Below, in pieces: positions 47,901-53,632 of a stretch of DNA of 53,632 nt (position 1 is its first letter; each line of letters opens with the position of its first letter). Source of the stretch: Thermogemmatispora aurantia (lineage in GTDB: Bacteria; Chloroflexota; Ktedonobacteria; Ktedonobacterales; Ktedonobacteraceae); contig NZ_BKZV01000003.1 of assembly GCF_008974285.1 (NCBI RefSeq), forward strand, positions 670,546 through 724,177, given 5' to 3'. The translations under genes and the position numbers were made by a program. A model generated the notes under the pieces. The model worked only from the letters and a program-made list of their open reading frames with translations, did no database searches and was not told the DNA's origin.

Positions 47901-49309
47901 CGCAGCGGCACCTCACACTCACGGCGGCGCGGCCAGGCCAGACCCAGAATCGGCTCCTGCGCGCGACGCACCTGATGATCCAGCAAGCCCTCATAGACAT
48001 GGCCGATCTGCTCCACATCCAGAGCGCGGAACGAGACGCGGCGCCGCTCCAGCGACCCATCCAGCCCGCGCGCCTCCAAAAACTGCAGCGCCTCCAACAA
48101 ATGCAGCACCGTCCGATTATGCACCCGCGGAGGGCGGGCCGGCGTCCGATACCACTGCGACCCCTCGGGGCGGCCCTCCAGGAACGGGAAGCGATCAGGA
48201 TCAAAGAGCGGGCTACCATAAGCGGGCAATTCCAGCTCTGGGAGAGGCGAGCCGGCATAGACCAGACGGAAGGTCGCCAGCAAGCGCGACCAGGCATCAA
48301 AGCGGCGCTCCAGCACCTCCTCACTCACCTGATCGGCCAACTCACGCAACTGCGCCTGCAGCGTCGACACCGCATAATTCTGATCATAAATCGCATTCCC
48401 CAGCAACAACAGCCCGCGCTCCTCAGCCGACAGCAAGACCACCAGGCGCATCATCACCGTCAGCGCCGCCTCAAACAAACGCTCCTCCGACACCGAGCGC
48501 AACAGCTCACGATCCATATCGCGGTCCACCTCATCCAGCGAATGGATCAGCACCTCCAGCGCGCGGCGCACCTGATAGCCGAGCTGCGTCGTCACCTCCT
48601 GCTGATACGCCGCACTCTGCTGCAGCAAGCCCTCCAGCGTCTCCTCAGCGGGGACACCAAACAAGCGCTCCGGCGACAACAACGCGCGGAAAGCGCGCAG
48701 CGTCAGCGGCTCCTCCAACCAGAGAGGGGCCGACCAGGTCACATAGCCGGTCGTCTCGCCGCGCGGCGCATGCACCAACATCCAGCGCTCCCCATTCGTC
48801 ACCAGGCCCAGGCGCACATCGCAGGCATGCAACAGCTCCATCATGCGCGTCGCCGGCGAAGCATGCCACTGAGCCTTGGGCGGCGCCTTCTCCAGCGACT
48901 GCGTCGGCGGCCAGAACTGCACCAGCACCCGCGGGCGACCCGTATCCGGTTCCAACAGAGCCAGATTGGGGCGCAGCACCTCCGTACAGGTCGGATCAGG
49001 ATCGGGGACCGGCGCCTGAAGATCGGGCGGCAAGCGCTCCCCCTCAGCCAGCCACTCCGGGCGCCAGTCCAGCACCTCGGTCAGCACAAAGCGCAGCCAC
49101 AGCTCATGCAAGCGAGGCTCCGCGCGCCAGCCGGACTCAGACGCCGCCCACTCCTGATACGCCGCCTTCAGAGCGCGGCGCACCTCCCCCTCATCCCGCG
49201 CCATATCCAGGCCCTGGGGAAAGACCCGCTGCACCACATCCAGACTCAAAAAGGGGCCGGAAATCTCCAACAACGACAGCCACTCAGCATGCTGACGAGC
49301 AACGGACAT
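44918..49309 (-). CDS. drmMI: DISARM N6-adenine DNA methyltransferase DrmMI
   Basis: A 1463-residue class-I methyltransferase of the large Eco57I/COG1002 type. Motif I is VCDFAMGSGAILVQACRYL (about residue 610), binding S-adenosylmethionine. Motif IV is the catalytic NPPF in ALVSNPPFMGGQRITG (about 938), characteristic of N6-adenine methylation. ERRVTGTHYTPRWLTEELV precedes motif I, and CLYGVDRNPLAVQMAQVSLW carries motif II. Long N- and C-terminal regions probably recognise DNA. In DISARM it marks host DNA as self. The ATG at 49309 has GGAAAGGTGG upstream; the C-terminus is Pro/Gln/Asp-rich. The complementary strand has a long open frame over the same span, an artefact of GC-rich codon use. 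Confidence 0.92.
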   Translation of the reverse strand: MSVARQHAEWLSLLEISGPFLSLDVVQRVFPQGLDMARDEGEVRRALKAAYQEWAASESGWRAEPRLHELWLRFVLTEVLDWRPEWLAEGERLPPDLQAPVPDPDPTCTEVLRPNLALLEPDTGRPRVLVQFWPPTQSLEKAPPKAQWHASPATRMMELLHACDVRLGLVTNGERWMLVHAPRGETTGYVTWSAPLWLEEPLTLRAFRALLSPERLFGVPAEETLEGLLQQSAAYQQEVTTQLGYQVRRALEVLIHSLDEVDRDMDRELLRSVSEERLFEAALTVMMRLVVLLSAEERGLLLLGNAIYDQNYAVSTLQAQLRELADQVSEEVLERRFDAWSRLLATFRLVYAGSPLPELELPAYGSPLFDPDRFPFLEGRPEGSQWYRTPARPPRVHNRTVLHLLEALQFLEARGLDGSLERRRVSFRALDVEQIGHVYEGLLDHQVRRAQEPILGLAWPRRRECEVPLRRLEEELAKGREALLSFLAECTGAEVSALARALDRPPEQWPFRLDHLRTACDNDETLFVRVRRFGGLLRTDTFGRPLVILPGSFYVTEGPERRVTGTHYTPRWLTEELVRFTLEPLVYAGVAEGRPPEEWRLRSPREILGLRVCDFAMGSGAILVQACRYLAERLQEAWRACEAAEEAAALREGRAPRRLSLLGVPLPEEAEEPEALPPEAAELPSLAALTPDGRPRRQELDEPLPEEAEEREALALRLVAEHCLYGVDRNPLAVQMAQVSLWLVTMRRGRPLLFLGHALRCGDSLVGVGLEQLLRFSLKEEETVERPWLAELVRQVLVLALERRRRIHALAETDLYAVFMKQLWQEEAERAMDVVRLGADLLVALELQPPERRRQVDGELVQEYAVLVAGLQERLREPLAALTQVLQEAAYQRLRARVDALLERRRPFHWVLEFPEVFVNEAGAEGATPEAGFDALVSNPPFMGGQRITGALGTLYREYLIRWLAGEKRGSADLCAYFYLRATGLVRQGGLGGLLATNTIAQGDTREVGLEQIVARGWSIARAVSSRRWPGEANLYVAQVWLYHGDWRGPRLLDERPVRAISSFLRASEEGQGKPYPLAANAGKSFQGSIVLGMGFVLTPEEAAGLLAKDPRYRDVLFPYLSGEDLNSRPDQAPSRWVINFHDWPLERAEQYPECLKIVREKVKPQRDLLGQRDNQTAKDRAKRWWLYGRRASALYATIKGLERVLVRARIADMHAITWVPAGWVYNEKVVVFVDCPFALLQSSIHEVWARAYSSTLKADMQYTPSDCFETFPFPADLSGLEAIGQRYYDYRQGLLRAWQIGLTALYNRFHDPGDRRPELQELRALHRQMDEAVARAYGWHDLDLGHDFHETAQGLRYTLSDSARREVLRRLLALNHQRHAEEVALGLKASRKKPAKKRPSGSQRPQPPAPPDQNEHQPGRLRERAGPYQLEPLIPLTEPADADQQEQPDDSGDSAAWGLAHG

Positions 49310-49575
49310 ACGACAGCCACCTTTCCTAACCTAGACAACAAATGCCGGCTGATCGAGAGGGCAAACAGCCCCACCGGGGAGCGAGCAGCCCCAGCGGTGG
49401 CCAGCCCCAGCATCAGCATCCGCCAGCCAACCGGCCAGGCCTGGCAGATGACCGCTCAACCAGTCCGAGAGCAGAGAGAGCAGAGCCTCCCCAGCAGCCA
49501 GCCCGCGCGGCGGAGCAAGAACCAGCCAGAAGAGCAGGTCCCGATCCGTTCCCTGCCGACCCGCCACAGCGCACC

Positions 49576-52500
49576 TCAAGAAGCCAGATGCTCCGGGATC
49601 AAGAACGTCAGCGCCACCGGGAAGAGGCGCGGCTGCGGATTCTCAAAGCGATGGCGGATCAACTCAAGCTCCTGCTCAAGCTCCAGATCGATCTGCTGCA
49701 AGCGGCGGCGCAGGGCCGCATAATTGTGCTCACGCTCCTGACGCTCAACATCCGAGAACAGCTCAAGCTGAGCCACCGAAGGCTGCTCCAGCTCCGCCTC
49801 AATCGAGCGGCGCAGCTCATCGAGAATGGCGCGCATATCACGCATTTCCTTTTTCTCGCGCTCTTTGAGCGAGCGGAGCAAACTTTTCAAGCGCTCCGCC
49901 ATCCGAACCTGCAGGGCCTGAAGGAGCGGCTCGCGGCAGGCGGGCCAGACCTTCTGCAAGCGAGCGCGATCCTTCTCAGAAGCCAGCACAGGCGTAGCCC
50001 GCGAGAGCCAATACTCCAACTCCCGTTCAGCAAGAGGGACCAGCCTCCCCGGACGCAGCTCCCCGCCGGCGACCAGCAGCTCCTCATGCAGGCGCTGACT
50101 ATCGCCACCGAGCAGCACCAGGCGCGCATGCGCCACCACCACAGGCTGAGCCGAAGAAGGGGCCTGAGCCAGGCGGGCCGTCACGCGGAACAACTTACGG
50201 TGTTCGCCGGACGACCAGATCTCAGCGCGCAGCAAGCGCAGCGACATCGCCACCAGGCGATGATTCAAATGCGCCAGCACCACATCATCGCGCTGACGAG
50301 CCTGAACGTGATTAAAGACCAGCGGGCGCTCCTCGCCCGTAAACGGATGGGCCAGGCCCTCCTTACAAGCGGCCCAACTGCCAGAGAGAGACGGGACCGC
50401 AAAAGCCTGCAATGGCGGGCGCGCGCCGTGGGGATCGCGCACCTCCACCGGACGCAGAGGAGGCTGCTTCGCCAGCTCCAGCGCCACCGACACCGCCGCC
50501 CGCACATTCTCAGGAGTAATCTGCAGCTCGCGCTCACTCTGCTGCAAGCGCTCATGGAGCAGACGGACGCGCTCCTCAAGGCGCTCCTGCTGACGTAGCA
50601 GCGCCCGCAGAGGAGCCGCCTCCTGCTCAGCGCGGCGCGTATCCAGCGTGCGGCGGCGGCCTAACATCGCCTCCTCCACCTGCTCAGCGATCACCGGCCC
50701 CACCTTGCCCAGATCGGTCCGGATAGCCTCCACGCGGCGCAGCGTATGGGCCAGAAACTCCAGATCATCCTCCAACTCCCCGACCATAAAGCTCTCCAGC
50801 GCCCCCGGCGGCACATCGCGATACTTACTACTAACAAAATGATAGATATTCACCTCAGCGGCGCGCTGGCCGTGGCGATCGACGCGCCCATTGCGCTGCT
50901 CCAGGCGCATCGGGTTCCAGGGAATCTCATAATGGACCAGGCGATGACAATAATTCTGCAGATCGATACCCTCGGACGCGGCATCGGTCGCCAGCAAGAT
51001 ACGGACCGGCGACTGCTGGGGATCGGCCTGGAAAGCCGCCTTGACGCGCTCGCGCTCGGCCAGGGGCATCCCGCCGTAGAGCAAGAGCAGACGCTCACCC
51101 TGGGCCAGGCGGTTGCGGTTCAGCAGCTCGTAGAGCCACTTCTGCGTAGCGCGATATTCAGTAAAGATAATCACGCGCTCAGCGCACCAGGAGCTGGGGC
51201 CGTCGGGACAGAGCGTCTGGCGCAGCCAATCCATCAAGACGCGGGCCTTACTATCGGGCTGAGCGCAGGCCTTCTCAGCCAGGGTCACCAACTCATCGAG
51301 CAAGTGCAGCTCCTCAGGAGTAGGCTGAGAGAGCACACGGCTGGCCTCCTCCAGCGCGGCCTGCTGGACCTCCTCCAGAACGGCATCATCGTCGCTCTCC
51401 TCCTCCAGCTCCTCAAGCTGCCGGCGCAGCACACCGGGGCGCTGGCGTCCGCGCCCGGGCGAGCCGGCAGAAGAGAGGCCCGTCAGCGTCTCCCGATGCT
51501 GGCTCAGCGTCAGATAAAAGGCCTGGGGAGAAGAGAAGAGGCGCTTCTTGAGCAACTTCAGCACGAACTCGGCGGCCAGGCGCTCCTCGCTGTTCTCCTG
51601 AGTGCGGGCCAGGCGCAGATGCCCATATTTCTGCAGCAAGCGATGGAGGTGGCGCTCCTCCTCGGTATAGGAGACGACCAGCGGCTCCAGGCGGCGCTGA
51701 GGGAAGCGCGGCGCCCCATCCCAGGCCTGCAGATCGGATTTCAAGCGGCGCACCATCACCTGATGCAACTGTTTTGGATTCACGGGCACGCCGCGCGCGA
51801 AGCGCTGGGGATCGAGCAGCTCCAGGAGGGCCGTAAAGCTCTCGGGGTAGCCATTATGAGGCGTAGCCGAAATGAAAATCTTATGTTCAAAGTAGGGAGC
51901 GATGCGGCGCAGAGCGCGCGTGCGCTGAGAATCGGTGGCATAGAGGCCGCGCCCGGCGGGGGCCACATTGTGGGCCTCATCGACGATCAACAGATCGAAA
52001 GGCCGCATATAGGAGGGCTTCTTACGCTTCTGCTCCTTGGGCCTGGACTTTTTCCCGGGCGGAGCGGGCCGCAGGACTGGCGGCTCCTCCGCCTGTTCCG
52101 CATCTTCCGCTGCCTCGGCCCGTTGGGCCTCGACCGCCTCGCTAAAGAGATTGAGCATACGCTCGCGCTTGAGAAAATCGATCGAAGTAATCAGGCGAGG
52201 GAAGTGGGTCCAGGGATTGACATAGAGGCCGCGCTCACGGCGGAGGCGGCGCATGCGCTCGCTATCGAGAATGCGGAACTCGAGGCCGAACTTATCGCGC
52301 ATCTGGTCGCGCCACTGCATTTGCAAGGAGGCGGGGCAGACGATCAGCACCTGGCGGGCGCGGTGGCGCAGGAGCAGCTCCAGCGTGACGAGGCCGGCCT
52401 CGATAGTTTTGCCGAGGCCGACATCGTCAGCGATCAAGAGATTGACGCGGGGCATCTCGATCGCGCGGACCACGGGATCAAGCTGGTATTCTTCCAGTTC

Positions 52501-52893
52501 GATGCCGCTGCGAAAGGGGGCCTGCAGAGCCTGGGTATCGACGCTGGCGATGGCGCCCCAGCGCACGGCGTTGAGGAAGGTATCGAGGCGTTCGGGGGCA
52601 TCGAAGCCATCAGGCTCGGGCAGGGCGCGTTCCTCGACGATGCGGGCCCCTGGCTCCAGCTCCCAGATGATTTCCAGCTCTTCGCCAAGGGCGTCGTCCT
52701 CGATCGAGGTCAAGGTGACAATGTGATAGGGCTGATGCTCATTAACAACGTGGGAACGGAGAAAGAAGAAACCTTGCTCATAGATGATCAGAGGGCGCGT
52801 CGGGCCGCTGCGCACATTGGCCACGGCGTAGCGTCGCTGGCGCACCTCGACGAGCTGGCCGGGGGCGGGCGGCTGCTGGGCAAGAGCCGTCAT
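49576..52893 (-). CDS. drmD: DISARM SNF2-like helicase DrmD
   Basis: A 1105-residue SNF2-family ATPase, hallmark of class 1 DISARM. Motifs: EEYQLDPVVRAIEMPRVNLLIADDVGLGKTIEAG (Walker A DDVGLGKT, about residue 155), LLIVDEAHNVAP (about 302), ISATPHNGYPESF (about 338), IIFTEYRATQKWL, LLATDAASEGIDLQ and EQRNGRVDRHGQ (about 665). The C-terminal third is helical and coiled-coil-like (RRTLDTRRAEQEAAPLR onward). I chose the ATG at 52893, with GAGGAGG 11 bases upstream. The frame is open to 53139, but that extension is low-complexity. A promoter at 53192-53220 makes the longer form possible too. It is the first gene of drmD-drmMI-drmA-drmB. Confidence 0.92.
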   Translation of the reverse strand: MTALAQQPPAPGQLVEVRQRRYAVANVRSGPTRPLIIYEQGFFFLRSHVVNEHQPYHIVTLTSIEDDALGEELEIIWELEPGARIVEERALPEPDGFDAPERLDTFLNAVRWGAIASVDTQALQAPFRSGIELEEYQLDPVVRAIEMPRVNLLIADDVGLGKTIEAGLVTLELLLRHRARQVLIVCPASLQMQWRDQMRDKFGLEFRILDSERMRRLRRERGLYVNPWTHFPRLITSIDFLKRERMLNLFSEAVEAQRAEAAEDAEQAEEPPVLRPAPPGKKSRPKEQKRKKPSYMRPFDLLIVDEAHNVAPAGRGLYATDSQRTRALRRIAPYFEHKIFISATPHNGYPESFTALLELLDPQRFARGVPVNPKQLHQVMVRRLKSDLQAWDGAPRFPQRRLEPLVVSYTEEERHLHRLLQKYGHLRLARTQENSEERLAAEFVLKLLKKRLFSSPQAFYLTLSQHRETLTGLSSAGSPGRGRQRPGVLRRQLEELEEESDDDAVLEEVQQAALEEASRVLSQPTPEELHLLDELVTLAEKACAQPDSKARVLMDWLRQTLCPDGPSSWCAERVIIFTEYRATQKWLYELLNRNRLAQGERLLLLYGGMPLAERERVKAAFQADPQQSPVRILLATDAASEGIDLQNYCHRLVHYEIPWNPMRLEQRNGRVDRHGQRAAEVNIYHFVSSKYRDVPPGALESFMVGELEDDLEFLAHTLRRVEAIRTDLGKVGPVIAEQVEEAMLGRRRTLDTRRAEQEAAPLRALLRQQERLEERVRLLHERLQQSERELQITPENVRAAVSVALELAKQPPLRPVEVRDPHGARPPLQAFAVPSLSGSWAACKEGLAHPFTGEERPLVFNHVQARQRDDVVLAHLNHRLVAMSLRLLRAEIWSSGEHRKLFRVTARLAQAPSSAQPVVVAHARLVLLGGDSQRLHEELLVAGGELRPGRLVPLAERELEYWLSRATPVLASEKDRARLQKVWPACREPLLQALQVRMAERLKSLLRSLKEREKKEMRDMRAILDELRRSIEAELEQPSVAQLELFSDVERQEREHNYAALRRRLQQIDLELEQELELIRHRFENPQPRLFPVALTFLIPEHLAS

Positions 52894-53426
52894 AGTAGAA
52901 CGATCCTCCTCGCTGGGACCGAGACCGGACGCAGGCCGACCCGCGCTGGCGCGCTGCTGGTGAGCCGGGCTGCGCGCGGCCAGGTTTGCTGCCGTATTCT
53001 GCTGCGGCGCGGCTGCGGGCGGGCCAGGCCCCTGATCAGCTGGCCGGCTGGCTAGCCGGTGAGTTGCTTTGTCGGTTAGTTGGTTAGTTCGTTCGCTCGC
53101 TCGCTCACGAACGAGCGAGTTGGCCAGGTGGCCGGTCATCGATCCCTGGACTTGCAGTCATATTGATATGCAGCCAGGAACGCAGTTTCACAGTATAACA
53201 TGGTCGTTCTCTGTCTACAATGGGTGATTTTGAGGAAGTGGTCATTGCAGAGGCAGTGCACTGCTCCTGAAGGGGAAGGCGAGTAGCTGGTGAGCCGCTG
53301 CAGCGGCAGTCGAGCGCTGTCGGGGCAGGTGACGAGTGGGCGTGCTGGTTTTGTGATGCGCATTTTCTGGACTACTTATATATTTCTCATCATTTCTATC
53401 ATTTATACAAATGATCATTTTTTACA
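52894..53426. other. Leader/promoter region of the DISARM operon
   Basis: 533 bp. It holds the drmD promoter (53192-53220), a likely 290-base 5' leader containing tetranucleotide-like runs and an inverted repeat (CTCGCTCG/CGAGCGAG near 53095-53120), and a sharply AT-rich patch (53357-53426) with palindrome AAATGATCATTT (53409-53420) directly before the right leader copy. Confidence 0.6.
53192..53220 (-). promoter_or_regulatory. Promoter of the DISARM operon
   Basis: On the minus strand TTGTAG (53215-53220), 17 bases, TATACT (53192-53197), with TG one base before the -10. The predicted start is near 53185. Confidence 0.6.
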
Positions 53427-53631
53427 GCTCATGCTGTTCGCTTCGAGGATCGCAGTGCCCGGGTTTTCATGCAGCGATGCTCGAATGGCTTGGCAGGCCG
53501 CGTCAGGGCCAGAGTGGCTGGCATCATGACCGCGCAACAGCGGTCACTGATGACCGTTTTTTTGGGATGCTCGAAAAGGCTTGACTGAGGCCGCCTGCGA
53601 TGCTATTCTAGAGAGGGTACCGTCAGAATGC
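53427..53631 (+). repeat. 205-bp direct repeat, right copy (second CRISPR leader)
   Basis: Perfect copy of 37543-37747, including the leader terminator and the TTGACT-N17-TATTCT promoter (53581-53609). It ends with GTCAGAATGC, the first 10 bases of the CRISPR repeat. Confidence 0.95.
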
Positions 53632-53632
53632 C
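53622..53632 (+). CRISPR. Start of a probable second CRISPR array (cut by edge)
   Basis: GTCAGAATGC directly after a complete leader copy, then a C where the left array's repeat has T. Only 11 bases are visible, so this is either an array with a variant repeat or a decayed stub. Confidence 0.55.

Noticed and set aside
44924..49723. A plus-strand open frame of about 1600 codons antisense to drmMI
   Set aside because: It is almost entirely Arg/Gln/Leu-rich low-complexity translation with no domain. drmMI on the other strand has clear methylase motifs. Long antisense frames are common where GC-rich third positions remove stops.
50746..53055. A plus-strand open frame of about 770 codons antisense to drmD
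   Set aside because: Same artefact: no domain, no ribosome site, fully opposite a gene with all SNF2 motifs.
52894..53139. 82-residue N-terminal extension of DrmD
   Set aside because: Low-complexity translation of tetranucleotide runs, and a better ribosome site at 52893. Not fully excluded, because a promoter lies upstream.
37543..53631. Reading the 205-bp repeats as terminal repeats of a transposon
   Set aside because: They are direct, not inverted. No transposase, integrase or short target duplication is visible, and their content is clearly a CRISPR leader.

Overview
The window looks like chromosomal DNA of a high-GC, carbohydrate-degrading bacterium. A Ktedonobacteria-type Chloroflexota, for example a Thermogemmatispora relative, is my best guess. 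This rests on secreted multidomain glycosidases, a Ser/Thr kinase fused to WD40 repeats, zinc-ribbon membrane proteins and a GlcNAc-type PTS. There is no rRNA or other marker here to prove it. I saw no tRNA, rRNA, transposase or integrase.

Positions 1-30 kb hold sugar, polyol and transport functions. A malectin-domain secreted protein (cut by the left edge) is divergent from a LacI-type regulator. A candidate operator in their shared spacer recurs upstream of a large secreted GH16 + TIM-barrel glucanase (2974-6075). Then come a spermidine/Fe-type ABC importer (6313-10835), a frameshifted zinc-ribbon membrane protein, an Nramp-related transporter, and a GlcNAc/glucose PTS (EIICB plus separate EIIA) with shared candidate operators. 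These are followed by a glycerol module (glpP antiterminator, then glpK-glpF behind a leader terminator), a secreted GH3 beta-glucosidase, an M23-type membrane peptidase and a frameshifted DCC-family gene.

Positions 28.5-37.1 kb hold a thiO-thiG-thiE-thiS operon under a TPP riboswitch, an unrecognised 255-aa protein, a secreted esterase with a CBM2-like domain, and the kinase-WD40 protein.

Positions 37.5-53.6 kb are a defence island and the most notable part. A CRISPR array of 12 repeats (37738-38604), with no cas genes in the window, is followed by a convergent four-gene operon on the minus strand. Its products match class 1 DISARM: drmD (SNF2 helicase), drmMI (N6-adenine methylase), drmA (helicase) and drmB (DUF1998), with no drmC. 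A perfect 205-bp direct repeat holds the CRISPR leader, a leader terminator, the array promoter and the first 10 bases of the CRISPR repeat. One copy is at 37543-37747 and the other at 53427-53631. The DISARM operon and one array therefore lie exactly between two copies of the same leader, and a second array apparently starts at the right edge.

The genes seem to serve saprophytic polysaccharide use (secreted hydrolases, then PTS, ABC and glycerol uptake) next to a layered phage-defence locus. Several genes carry single-base frameshifts or truncations (11702, 27675-28090, 12550-13242, possibly the kinase 5' end). These are either sequencing errors or real decay.
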